DNA from: Candidatus Thioglobus sp.
GTDB taxonomy: Bacteria; Pseudomonadota; Gammaproteobacteria; PS1; Pseudothioglobaceae
Assembly: GCA_015163925.1 (NCBI GenBank)
Contig: JAAOIF010000009.1
Span: 1-14,000 of the forward strand
Direction of reading: 5' to 3'
Length of the DNA: 14,000 nt
Shown: positions 1 to 6,794 of the stretch, one piece after another
Numbering within the stretch: the stretch's first letter is position 1
How the letters are laid out: every line of letters begins with the position of its first letter
Translations under genes and position numbers: made by a program
Notes under the pieces: generated by a model
Told to the model about the DNA's origin: nothing
Databases searched by the model: none
The model's input: the letters and a program-made list of their open reading frames with translations, nothing else

Positions 1-212
1 CGACCTCGCCGGGGAAAATTCCAGTAATATATCTGCCGCTAACACCACTGATACTGGCGATGGAATTATCATTAGACATTGACGAGCTAAAAGTTAGTAG
101 TATTTTCATTGACGAAGGCTCAACGATGAAGCGGATTCGCCCTCGGGCAAAGGGTCGGGCGAACAGAATTTTAAAACGCACAAGCCACATTACAGTTGGC
201 ATTAGCACTTAA
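1..212 (+). CDS. rplV: 50S ribosomal protein L22, C-terminal part (5' end outside window; possible frameshift)
   Basis: L22 is a large-subunit protein lining the peptide exit tunnel. The last ~45 codons, ending at the TAA at 210-212, give an unmistakable L22 tail: an [14 protein letters not shown] stretch, then [23 protein letters not shown]. It sits directly upstream of rpsC, as in the S10 operon. Upstream of about position 75 this frame (codons starting at 3, 6, 9...) gives a proline- and leucine-rich run that does not resemble L22. The frame with codons starting at 2, 5, 8... gives a more L22-like, Ala/Asn/Thr-rich stretch with codons typical of the neighbouring genes, but it ends at a TGA near 82. 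This suggests a one-base insertion (or two-base loss) around 60-82, real or sequencing error. The gene identity is secure; the frameshift is inference from about 70 bases. Confidence 0.85.
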   Translation, partial: TSPGKIPVIYLPLTPLILAMELSLDIDELKVSSIFIDEGSTMKRIRPRAKGRANRILKRTSHITVGIST

Positions 213-225
213 AAAGGATAATAAA

Positions 226-942
226 ATGGGTCAAAAAGTAAATCCAAAAGGTATGCGATTAGGCATTGTCAAGGACTGGGATTCCAAGTGGTATGCCAAT
301 TCTCAGGACTATTCCAAATATTTATTGTCCGATATTGAGGTCCGAGATTACCTGTTTGAAACCCTCAAATCCGCCTCTGTCAGCCGCGTGCAAATTGAGC
401 GATTAGCCAATAATGCTAAGGTTGTAATTCACACGGCGCGCCCCGGAATCGTAATTGGCAAAAAGGGTGCAGACATTGAGCATTTGAAAAATTCAGTCTC
501 AAAAATGATGGGAATTCCGGTGCATATTAGTATTGAAGAAATTAAAAAGCCCGAATTTGATTCGCGTTTAGTGGCTGAAAATATTGCCCAGCAATTAGAA
601 AAACGGGTGATGTATCGCCGCGCAGTGAAACGAGTTTTGGGGAATGCCACTCGTTTGGGCGCTCAGGGCATCAAAGTTATGGTCAGCGGCAGGCTCAACG
701 GCGCTGAAATTGCTCGCTCAGAATGGTATCGGGAAGGCCGAGTGCCGCTGCATACTTTCCGGGCGGATGTGGATTATGCCGCTTATGACGCAAATACTCA
801 ATATGGCGTAATCGGCATTAAAGTTTGGATTTTCAAGGGCGAAATTTTAGACCATAGAAAAGGCACTTTGGACGAAGTGGCAAGGCGTGGGGCGACTGCG
901 CAAAAGACCGAAAGCAAAGGAATGAGAAATGCTACAACCTAA
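226..942 (+). CDS. rpsC: 30S ribosomal protein S3
   Basis: S3 is a small-subunit head protein at the mRNA entry channel, contributing to mRNA unwinding. I chose the ATG at 226, giving 238 residues that begin [13 protein letters not shown], the standard S3 N-terminus. An in-frame TTG at 196 would add ten unrelated residues and overlap rplV. A KH type-2 domain carries the GKKG loop at residues 78-81. The helicase-associated basic residues R131, R132 and K135 are present at the same numbering as in E. coli S3. The C-terminal S3 domain ([18 protein letters not shown], about 154-171) is intact. A GGATAATAAA stretch precedes the start. Its 3' end overlaps rplP by 14 bases, so translation is probably coupled. 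Confidence 0.98.
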   Translation: MGQKVNPKGMRLGIVKDWDSKWYANSQDYSKYLLSDIEVRDYLFETLKSASVSRVQIERLANNAKVVIHTARPGIVIGKKGADIEHLKNSVSKMMGIPVHISIEEIKKPEFDSRLVAENIAQQLEKRVMYRRAVKRVLGNATRLGAQGIKVMVSGRLNGAEIARSEWYREGRVPLHTFRADVDYAAYDANTQYGVIGIKVWIFKGEILDHRKGTLDEVARRGATAQKTESKGMRNATT

Positions 943-1339
943 AAGAACAAAATTTAAAAAGCAAATGAAAGGCCATAATCGCGGCTTGGCGACTGGTCAT
1001 AAAGTTAGCTTTGGCGAAATTGGCTTGCAAGCTACCGGCAGATGTCGGATGACTGCTCGCCAGATTGAGTCCGCTCGGCGGGCGATGACGCGGCATGTGA
1101 AGCGGCAGGGCAAGATTTGGATTCGGATATTTCCGGACAAGCCAATTACCAAAAAACCGCTTGAAGTGCGAATGGGTAAGGGCAAGGGTGCGGTTGAGTA
1201 TTGGGCGGCGCAAATCAAGCCCGGGCAGATGTTATTTGAAATGCAAGGGGTTGATGAAACCGTTGCCAGAGAGGCGTTTGCGCTGGCATCAGCGAAATTA
1301 CCAGTGAAAACAACAGTAATTAAAAGGGCAGCAATGTGA
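929..1339 (+). CDS. rplP: 50S ribosomal protein L16
   Basis: L16 is a large-subunit protein near the A-site and the tRNA elbow, important for late 50S assembly. The product is 136 residues, the same length as E. coli L16, beginning [15 protein letters not shown]. It carries the family core [20 protein letters not shown] (41-60), [16 protein letters not shown] and MGKGKG. Arg81, the residue hydroxylated by the YcfD/RoxA oxygenase in some gammaproteobacteria, is conserved; whether it is modified here cannot be seen. The start lies 14 bases inside rpsC and the TGA at 1337-1339 overlaps the rpmC start, so the gene is embedded in a tightly coupled operon. Confidence 0.98.
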   Translation: MLQPKRTKFKKQMKGHNRGLATGHKVSFGEIGLQATGRCRMTARQIESARRAMTRHVKRQGKIWIRIFPDKPITKKPLEVRMGKGKGAVEYWAAQIKPGQMLFEMQGVDETVAREAFALASAKLPVKTTVIKRAAM

Positions 1340-1527
1340 TGGATATTAAAGAGCTAAGAGAGCAGGATTTGCCGGCACTAAATGAGAGCCTGATGGGGCT
1401 TTTAAAAGAGCATTTTGAGTTGCGCATGCAGCATAAAAGCGCCCAGCTGACTGACACTTCCAAGCTCGGCAAAACCGCAAAATCAATTGCACAAATTAAA
1501 ACTATTATGAATGAGAAAAAAGTATGA
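1339..1527 (+). CDS. rpmC: 50S ribosomal protein L29
   Basis: L29 is a small two-helix protein near the peptide exit tunnel that helps dock signal recognition particle and trigger factor together with L23. I prefer the ATG at 1339 (62 residues, [14 protein letters not shown]...), which shares one base with the rplP stop in a TGATG overlap; a GTG at 1336 would add one Met in front. The length matches the usual 60-65. The core [14 protein letters not shown] followed by a basic second helix ending in IKTIMNEKK is typical of L29. The stop overlaps the rpsQ start as ATGA. Confidence 0.95.
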   Translation: MDIKELREQDLPALNESLMGLLKEHFELRMQHKSAQLTDTSKLGKTAKSIAQIKTIMNEKKV

Positions 1528-1805
1528 GTGATGTAGCGAAAAATCAGGCAAAAGTGGAGCGCATATTAACGGGCAAAGTCGTTAGCAGCAGTCGTGATAA
1601 GACTATTGCCGTTTTGATTGAGAGGCAAGTGCGGCATCCGATTTACAAAAAATACATCAAACGCAGCTCTAAGGTTCACGCCCACGATGCAGACAACCAG
1701 TGCGGTTTGGGCGATTTAGTCCGAGTGGTTGAAGCCAAGCCATTTTCCAAAACTAAGCATTGGGCGTTGTTGGAAGTGGTGGAAAAATCAGTGGTAATTG
1801 ATTAG
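1524..1805 (+). CDS. rpsQ: 30S ribosomal protein S17
   Basis: S17 is a primary 16S rRNA-binding protein with an OB fold. The 93-residue product is slightly longer than E. coli S17 (84) because of a short N-terminal extension before the core [18 protein letters not shown]. The family signature [18 protein letters not shown], a [18 protein letters not shown] segment and a C-terminal LLEVVEK complete it. The start ATG shares four bases (ATGA) with the rpmC stop. Only 20 bases separate it from rplN, leaving no room for the separate spc promoter that E. coli has here, so S10 and spc genes are probably one transcription unit. Confidence 0.97.
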   Translation: MSDVAKNQAKVERILTGKVVSSSRDKTIAVLIERQVRHPIYKKYIKRSSKVHAHDADNQCGLGDLVRVVEAKPFSKTKHWALLEVVEKSVVID

Positions 1806-1825
1806 TAATTTAACGAGAAAATGAT

Positions 1826-2194
1826 ATGATTCAAATGCAAACAAAACTTCATATTGCCGATAACAGCGGTGCTATCAGGGCAATGTGTATTAAAGTTTTA
1901 GGCGGCTCAAAACGCCGTTACGCTAATATCGGCGATGTGATTAAAGTCAGCATCAAGGAAGCAGCGCCGCGCGGCAAAGTCAAAAAAGGCGATGTGTATG
2001 ATGCGGTAGTGGTGCGGACAGCTCACGGCGTGCGCCGGACTGACGGCTCGCGGATTCGCTTTGACAGTAACGCTGTGGTGCTGCTGACCAGCAAGCTTGA
2101 GCCAGTTGGAACGCGGATTTTCGGCCCGGTAACTCGTGAATTACGCACCGCCCAATTTATGAAAATCGTCTCATTAGCGCCAGAGGTTTTGTGA
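1826..2194 (+). CDS. rplN: 50S ribosomal protein L14
   Basis: L14 is a beta-barrel protein at the subunit interface, contacting 16S rRNA helix 14 and L19. The product is 122 residues, exactly the usual length, starting [16 protein letters not shown]. Near-invariant blocks are present: [13 protein letters not shown], the L14 signature around [18 protein letters not shown], and the C-terminal [23 protein letters not shown] region. The start at 1826 follows a weak GAGAAA ribosome-binding stretch at 1815-1820. The stop TGA shares one base with the rplX ATG. Confidence 0.98.
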   Translation: MIQMQTKLHIADNSGAIRAMCIKVLGGSKRRYANIGDVIKVSIKEAAPRGKVKKGDVYDAVVVRTAHGVRRTDGSRIRFDSNAVVLLTSKLEPVGTRIFGPVTRELRTAQFMKIVSLAPEVL

Positions 2195-2505
2195 TGCAAA
2201 AAATTAAACTCAATGATGAAGTGATTGTAATTGCCGGTAAGGACAAGGGTTCTACCGGCACAGTAACTAAAATCACGCCAGCCAAAGTTGTGGTTGAGGG
2301 CTTGAATATTGCCAAAAAACACACCAAAGCAAATCCTAATTCTGGGATAACCGGCGGCATTGTTGATACTGAAATGCCGCTGGCAATTTCAAATGTGGCA
2401 ATTTATAATAGCTCCACTAAAAAAGCCGACAGAGTGGGTTTTAAAGTTGATAAAAATGGTAAAAAAGAAAGATTTTTTAAATCAAACGGCGATTCAATCG
2501 TTTGA
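2194..2505 (+). CDS. rplX: 50S ribosomal protein L24
   Basis: L24 is an assembly-initiator protein for the 50S subunit and binds the 5' end of 23S rRNA. The chosen ATG at 2194 overlaps the rplN stop by one base (TGATG) and gives 103 residues starting [15 protein letters not shown]; a GTG at 2191 would only add one residue. The KOW motif [18 protein letters not shown] lies at about residues 10-27. The loop [14 protein letters not shown] and the segment [19 protein letters not shown] are typical. E. coli L24 is 104 residues. The stop is followed by 29 bases before rplE. Confidence 0.97.
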   Translation: MQKIKLNDEVIVIAGKDKGSTGTVTKITPAKVVVEGLNIAKKHTKANPNSGITGGIVDTEMPLAISNVAIYNSSTKKADRVGFKVDKNGKKERFFKSNGDSIV

Positions 2506-2534
2506 AATTAGATAAAAATTAAAGGAAAATAATT

Positions 2535-3083
2535 GTGTCCAGATTACAACAACAATATAAAAACGAGATTTTGCCAAAGCTACAAAAAGAGCTCGGCTTG
2601 AAAAATCCAATGGCTGTGCCGAAGATTGAAAAAATCACTATCAATATGGGTTTAGGCAGCGCTTTGGGCGATAAAAAAGTCTTGCAAAGTGCTTTGGAGG
2701 AAATCAGTTTAATCAGTGCGCAAAAGCCGATGACTTGCAATGCACGCAAATCTGTGGCGAGTTTCAAGCTCCGTGAGGGCAATCCGATTGGCTGTAAAGT
2801 CACGCTGCGGAAGGCGAAAATGTATGAATTTTTAGACCGTTTGGTGAATATTGCTATTCCCAGAATTCGTGATTTTCGGGGGCTGAATGAGAAATCATTT
2901 GACGGCCGCGGCAATTATAATATGGGGCTGAGTGAGCAAATTGTGTTTCCGGAAATTGATTTTGAAAAAGTAGGGGCAGTGCGTGGAATGGATATTGCAA
3001 TTACCACTAATGCCAGCTGTGATGAGCATGCCAAGCAATTATTAACGGCATTTAATTTTCCATTTATAAAAAATAAGGACTAA
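2535..3083 (+). CDS. rplE: 50S ribosomal protein L5
   Basis: L5 binds 5S rRNA, anchors it in the central protuberance and contacts P-site tRNA. It is 182 residues against 179 in E. coli. The start is a GTG at 2535, supported by an AAAGGAAA ribosome-binding site at 2521-2528 and by a product starting [19 protein letters not shown] after the initiator. Family blocks seen are [14 protein letters not shown] (28-41), the [22 protein letters not shown] region, [10 protein letters not shown], and the C-terminal [14 protein letters not shown] segment. In E. coli this region of the mRNA is the S8 autoregulatory target; I did not identify that structure here. Two bases separate it from rpsN. Confidence 0.97.
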   Translation: MSRLQQQYKNEILPKLQKELGLKNPMAVPKIEKITINMGLGSALGDKKVLQSALEEISLISAQKPMTCNARKSVASFKLREGNPIGCKVTLRKAKMYEFLDRLVNIAIPRIRDFRGLNEKSFDGRGNYNMGLSEQIVFPEIDFEKVGAVRGMDIAITTNASCDEHAKQLLTAFNFPFIKNKD

Positions 3084-3085
3084 AA

Positions 3086-3391
3086 ATGGCTAAAAAATCC
3101 ATGATAAATAGAGACCTCAAGCGCAGCAAAATGGTGGAAAAATATCGCACCAAACGCTTGGAACTCAAGAGAATTATTAAGAGCGTGAGCGTTGCTGATG
3201 AAGAGCGTTTTCAAGCCAGCATTAAGTTGCAAGCCTTGCCACGGGACGCTTCGCCGACTCGCAAGCGTAGTCGTTGTGGGCTTACTGGCCGGCCGCATGG
3301 ATTTTATCGGAAGTTTGGTTTGTCCAGAATTAAGCTCAGAGAGCGCACTATGAACGGTGAAGTGCCGGGTCTTGTCAAGGCAAGCTGGTAG
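3086..3391 (+). CDS. rpsN: 30S ribosomal protein S14 (zinc-independent long form)
   Basis: S14 binds the 16S rRNA head domain near the A-site. The 101-residue product is the long 'C-minus' form: the CxxC pairs of the short zinc-binding type are absent and only one Cys is present, in [20 protein letters not shown]. That region, followed by [23 protein letters not shown] at the C-terminus, is diagnostic. The ATG at 3086 comes just after the rplE stop, so coupling is likely. The stop is followed by 38 AT-rich bases carrying the rpsH ribosome-binding site. Confidence 0.98.
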   Translation: MAKKSMINRDLKRSKMVEKYRTKRLELKRIIKSVSVADEERFQASIKLQALPRDASPTRKRSRCGLTGRPHGFYRKFGLSRIKLRERTMNGEVPGLVKASW

Positions 3392-3429
3392 ATTTTTAAC
3401 AATTAAATTAGAGAATTAAGGAAAAAATT

Positions 3430-3792
3430 ATGAGTATGTCTGACCCAATTGCCGATATGCTAACTCGCATTCGGAACGCACATTTAGTGGCTAAAAAGCA
3501 GGTGAATATTCCGGCGTCAAGGCTGAAATCTGCTATCGCCAGTGTGATGCAGCAGGAAGGCTACATTGAGTCTTTTGATGTTGAGGGCGAGGCGGCGGCT
3601 AAGACTTTGAGCCTGAAATTAAAATATTATGACGGCTTGCCGGTGATTGCTAATTTGCAGCGAATTTCCAAGCCAAGTCTGCGAGTTTATGTCGGCAGCC
3701 AATCGGTAGTATTAAATTACTATCAGCGCTTAACAGTCGCCTTTTTTAGCGGCTGTTTTTTTTCAATACGCCAAAAATTTAGGCTGTTTTAA
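3430..3792 (+). CDS. rpsH: 30S ribosomal protein S8, 3'-truncated and fused to unrelated sequence
   Basis: S8 is a primary 16S rRNA-binding protein and, in E. coli, the translational repressor of the spc operon. A good ribosome-binding site (AAGGA, 3418-3422) precedes the ATG at 3430. Residues 1 to about 93 are ordinary S8: MSMSDPIADMLTRIRNAHL, then PASRLKSAIASVM, EEGYIE-like EGYIESFDVEG, and LQRISKPSLRVYVGSQSV. A normal S8 is about 130 residues and would continue with a proline/valine linker, GLGIAIVST and a final rRNA-binding domain ending GGEI-CYV. Here residues 94-120 are instead a Phe/Tyr/Arg-rich tail encoded across a hairpin and an intrinsic terminator. No other frame in the 140 bases downstream restores S8. 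The protein should be non-functional, because the missing C-terminal domain holds the conserved helix-21-binding loop. Identity is secure; the cause of the truncation is unknown. Confidence 0.88.
   Translation: MSMSDPIADMLTRIRNAHLVAKKQVNIPASRLKSAIASVMQQEGYIESFDVEGEAAAKTLSLKLKYYDGLPVIANLQRISKPSLRVYVGSQSVVLNYYQRLTVAFFSGCFFSIRQKFRLF
3705..3724. repeat. Small inverted repeat at the rpsH divergence point
   Basis: GGTAGTA (3705-3711) and TACTATC (3718-3724) can pair as a 7-bp stem with one G-T wobble around the 6-base loop TTAAAT. It lies exactly where the rpsH reading frame stops resembling S8 (codons 92-99). It could mark a recombination or fold-back breakpoint, or be chance in AT-rich DNA. It is not a terminator itself, since no T-tract follows. 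Confidence 0.4.
3732..3763 (+). terminator. Rho-independent terminator inside the aberrant rpsH 3' end
   Basis: AACAGTCGC (3732-3740) pairs with GCGGCTGTT (3749-3757) to form a 9-bp stem with one T-G wobble and an 8-base loop. A run of eight T follows at 3756-3763. The orientation is + strand; the reverse strand has no T-run after the stem. It would end transcription of the ribosomal genes within the altered rpsH frame, and would insulate the asparaginase-yhdP-tldD unit. Terminators normally follow a stop codon, so its place inside an open frame suggests it belonged to another gene's 3' end before the sequences were joined. Confidence 0.85.
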
Positions 3793-3812
3793 ATGTTGGT
3801 CGGAGTGGATAT

Positions 3813-3845
3813 TTGGCGTTTTTGAATATTTTGATAAAGTATCAT
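3813..3845 (+). promoter_or_regulatory. Candidate promoter for the asparaginase-yhdP-tldD unit
   Basis: After the terminator a new promoter is expected before 3854. TTGGCG (3813-3818) with TAAAGT (3835-3840) at 16-base spacing is one sigma-70-like candidate. TATCAT (3840-3845) is a closer match to the -10 consensus but has no good -35; if used, transcription would start about at the ATG and the message would be leaderless. No Shine-Dalgarno is visible before 3854, which fits that reading. Both are weak matches. Confidence 0.35.
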
Positions 3846-3853
3846 TCTAATTT

Positions 3854-4351
3854 ATGATTCGATTATTTATTACCGGCGGCACGATTGACAAAACCTACAA
3901 TTCACTCAGTGGAGAGCTGGAATTTGAGCGCTCATATTTGCCGCAAATGTTGGCTCAAAGCCGCACTACGCTTGAGATTACTACTGAAATATTATTCTTA
4001 AAAGACAGTTTAGAAATCAGCGAAAATGATAGAGAATTGCTGGTTTCAAAATGTCTTGATTGCAGCGAAAAATATATTATCATCAGCCATGGAACTGATA
4101 CTATGACTGACACAGCGGAGTTTTTGGAGCAAGCCGTGAAGGGCAAAATCATAGTATTATTTGGGGCGATTTTGCCGTATTCGGTTGCGGATTCTGATGC
4201 TTTATTTAATCTCGGCGTGGCGCTGAGTGCGGTGAAAAATCAAAATAATTCCGGCATTTATATTGCTATGAACGGGCGGATTTTTGCCTCTGGTGAGGTG
4301 CAAAAAAATAAAAATTTGGGCATATTTCAGGCGAAAAGTGATGAAAAATAA
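3854..4351 (+). CDS. Compact single-domain asparaginase-fold protein
   Basis: The 165-residue product matches only the N-terminal catalytic-type domain of L-asparaginase/glutaminase (about 320-350 residues). Visible motifs are the first active-site signature ITGGTIDK (6-13), with the candidate nucleophile Thr10, and the second signature SHGTDTMTDTA (78-88), with the Thr/Asp pair. A third conserved strand reads KIIVLFGAILPYS, followed by a SDALFNLG helix. The C-terminal domain that completes the active site of the neighbouring subunit in true asparaginases is absent. From memory, stand-alone proteins of about 160 residues like this occur in gammaproteobacteria and are annotated only as asparaginase domain-containing, so I judge it complete rather than cut; the frame ends cleanly with a charged tail. 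Substrate and activity are unproven. The last 11 bases overlap yhdP. No clear ribosome-binding site precedes the start. Confidence 0.85.
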   Translation: MIRLFITGGTIDKTYNSLSGELEFERSYLPQMLAQSRTTLEITTEILFLKDSLEISENDRELLVSKCLDCSEKYIIISHGTDTMTDTAEFLEQAVKGKIIVLFGAILPYSVADSDALFNLGVALSAVKNQNNSGIYIAMNGRIFASGEVQKNKNLGIFQAKSDEK

Positions 4352-6794
4352 GATTTTTTCCCATAGCATCAAAGCCCTGAAAATTAGCACTTGGGCGAGT
4401 GTGATTGCAACTTTATTAGTAATTTTAGTAATAGGATTTTTTGTGGTTTTTCCGACATTCCTAAAAGCGCCGATTGAGCAGCAATTATCTGCTATTAGCG
4501 GCTTGGAAGTGAGGCTCTCAAAAATCACTTTTGGGCTTGATGATGGCAAAATAGAAATCCACATTCATAATATTGAGGTCGGCTCACAAGCCCCGCAGCC
4601 ACTGCTTTTGGTTGATGATTTGCGCTGGCAACTTGACTGGCTGAGTGTGTTTGACGATATTTATAATCCGAATAAAATTGACATTCAAACGCTGAATATT
4701 TATTCTGAAATTGCCGATATGAGTATGGCGGATATTTATCAGATTTTGACCCCTGAAATGCTTGATACGCTGGCGATTTTTCAGACAGTTAGGGTGAATA
4801 AAACCATTGTTTCCGGCAGCTATAATTTTGAGTTATTACCGCTGATTTTGGATATTGATAAACAGCAGTTGCTGCTTAAAATTGTGCAAAAATTTGGCGC
4901 TAAAACTTTTGATATTAATGCTAATTTTTCGCTGGCACAGGTGGAAAAACGGGCAAATCTTAGCTTGCCGATAAGCATAACTAATGCAGATTTTAAATTA
5001 GATGCCGAGCTGCTTTTATTTAGCGAAAAAAGTAATGATTTTATTGAATTTAAGGGCGTGGCAAAACGGCTGAAAATGGTTGATGTGGCTGATTATTTGC
5101 CGGCAGAAATTGTTGGCAAGCTTACTAATAAGTGGATGCGGCAGGCTTTTTTGTCCGGTGAGTTGGAAAATATTAATATTTATGTTAAGCAAAATATGGC
5201 TGGGCCAGAGGATATTAATATTAATTTTGCTGCAAATGTAAGAGAGGCAGATTTGCTGTTTGACCAGCAGTGGCCTGCTTTACAGCGGCTGGATGCGGAT
5301 ATTTCAACTAATGGAAAGTGGCTGAAAATCAAGGCAAATAGTGCCGTTTTGGATAAATTATCCTTGCAAAATATTGATGTAAATATTAGTGATTTGAGTG
5401 CTGAAATTTTGCAAATTGAGGTCGCCGGAGGGCTAAATTCACAAAGTGAAAATATCATTTCATTTTTGAAAAATACTCCGCTGAAGCCTGTGGTTATGCC
5501 GATATTTGAGCAATTTACTCTATCTGGCAAGGCGGCTGGAGAGCTGAATTTGCTAATTTATTTGGATGATTTGCCGCCGATAATTGATGTGGATTTGCAG
5601 CTGGAAAATAATCATTTAAGCGTTTTGGAAGAGGCTGTGAGGCTTGAGGATTTTAATTCTAAAGTGAGCTTTCATAATAATATTATTAGCACAAAAGGCA
5701 CTGGCAAAATCCGCGGCGAGCCGTTTGAAATTAGGGTAAATCCAAGTGATAGAAAAGTTGATAAAAACGATTTATTTGCAGTAGAATTGGTGAATTTAGC
5801 CAGTGAATTTAACCTTTATATTCGCCAAAAATCTAAGCAATTATGGCAAGCAAAAGTCAGCTCTGAGGCGCTGCAAACCGATATAGAAATTGCCCTAAAT
5901 GAGAATGATTTTCCGATTGTAACGCTGAATAATTTGCAAGTGGCGACATTGGATAAAATCAAGGGCGATTGGCAGATTTTGCCGAATGATTTGCCGAATA
6001 TGCACCTGCGTTCTCAAAATATGCAGGTGGATGGCTACCGGCTGCCGGATTTTAAGGCAGATTTGCGCTCGGAGGCGGAAGTGCTAAATATTCATAATTT
6101 GGAGTTTGAGGGCGTTGGCGTGAATGATAATAATCTGAGTTTTGATGGGAATTGGCTGGACGGAATTACTACTCTGGTGGCGAGTGCCAAGGGCGATAAG
6201 CTCTCTGATTTCTTGGCGAAAATGAATATTAAGGAAAAGGTTGAAGGCGGCGAATTTGATTTTGATATTCGCCTATTTTGCCAGTGTGAGCCTTGGAATA
6301 TTAACTTGCAAGATATTTCTGGCTACGCCTCAATGCGAGTCAGAGAAGGGGTTTTCACCGAGCAGGACCCAAATATCGGCAGGGTTTTGTCCTTGCTAAA
6401 TATTCAATCTATTGCGCGGCGGCTGAAGTTGCAAGTGGATGATTTGACCAGTCAGGGCTTCGTTTATGACGATATTTTAGCCAATGTTTATTTGGGAAAT
6501 TCTTTGGCGAAAATTGACAAATTTGAACTCAACGCTACTTCCTCAAGCATCCATCTGAGCGGCAATAGTAATATCGCTCGGCAGCAATATAATTTAGTGG
6601 CAACGGTGCGGCCGGCGGTCGGAGATTCAATTCCGATTGCTACTTTTCTGGCGGGCGGAGGGCTTGCTGGGCTTGGGGTTTGGGCGGTTGATAAGATTTT
6701 ATTTGATGGCAAAGTTATTGATGCCGTGGTTGATAATGTGGCAGAATTTGAGTATAAAATCACCGGAGATTGGGACAATCCAATAATAAAATGA
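4341..6794 (+). CDS. yhdP: YhdP/AsmA-like family inner-membrane-anchored protein (short form)
   Basis: YhdP proteins are long AsmA-like proteins that bridge the periplasm and, with TamB and YdbH in E. coli, support phospholipid transport to the outer membrane. Starting at the ATG at 4341 the product is 817 residues. A cytoplasmic basic N-terminus is followed by one transmembrane helix at about 16-38 (STWASVIATLLVILVIGFFV), then a long beta-strand-rich periplasmic region. The C-terminal YhdP/DUF3971-type block is clear: GVFTEQDPNIGRVLSLLNIQ (about 670-689), SIARRLKL, and RPAVGDSIPIATFLAGGGLA (about 758-777). Location before tldD matches the yhdP-tldD pair of gammaproteobacteria. E. coli YhdP is 1266 residues, so this version is about one third shorter, with the loss in the central repetitive region. 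An in-frame frame opening at 4284 would overlap asparaginase further and add an unlikely basic extension. Overlap with tldD is ATGA. Confidence 0.85.
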   Translation: MKNKIFSHSIKALKISTWASVIATLLVILVIGFFVVFPTFLKAPIEQQLSAISGLEVRLSKITFGLDDGKIEIHIHNIEVGSQAPQPLLLVDDLRWQLDWLSVFDDIYNPNKIDIQTLNIYSEIADMSMADIYQILTPEMLDTLAIFQTVRVNKTIVSGSYNFELLPLILDIDKQQLLLKIVQKFGAKTFDINANFSLAQVEKRANLSLPISITNADFKLDAELLLFSEKSNDFIEFKGVAKRLKMVDVADYLPAEIVGKLTNKWMRQAFLSGELENINIYVKQNMAGPEDININFAANVREADLLFDQQWPALQRLDADISTNGKWLKIKANSAVLDKLSLQNIDVNISDLSAEILQIEVAGGLNSQSENIISFLKNTPLKPVVMPIFEQFTLSGKAAGELNLLIYLDDLPPIIDVDLQLENNHLSVLEEAVRLEDFNSKVSFHNNIISTKGTGKIRGEPFEIRVNPSDRKVDKNDLFAVELVNLASEFNLYIRQKSKQLWQAKVSSEALQTDIEIALNENDFPIVTLNNLQVATLDKIKGDWQILPNDLPNMHLRSQNMQVDGYRLPDFKADLRSEAEVLNIHNLEFEGVGVNDNNLSFDGNWLDGITTLVASAKGDKLSDFLAKMNIKEKVEGGEFDFDIRLFCQCEPWNINLQDISGYASMRVREGVFTEQDPNIGRVLSLLNIQSIARRLKLQVDDLTSQGFVYDDILANVYLGNSLAKIDKFELNATSSSIHLSGNSNIARQQYNLVATVRPAVGDSIPIATFLAGGGLAGLGVWAVDKILFDGKVIDAVVDNVAEFEYKITGDWDNPIIK

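Noticed and set aside
1806..1825. Separate spc promoter between rpsQ and rplN, as in E. coli
   Set aside because: Only 20 bases lie between the genes and no -35/-10 pair fits; transcription most likely continues from the S10 genes.
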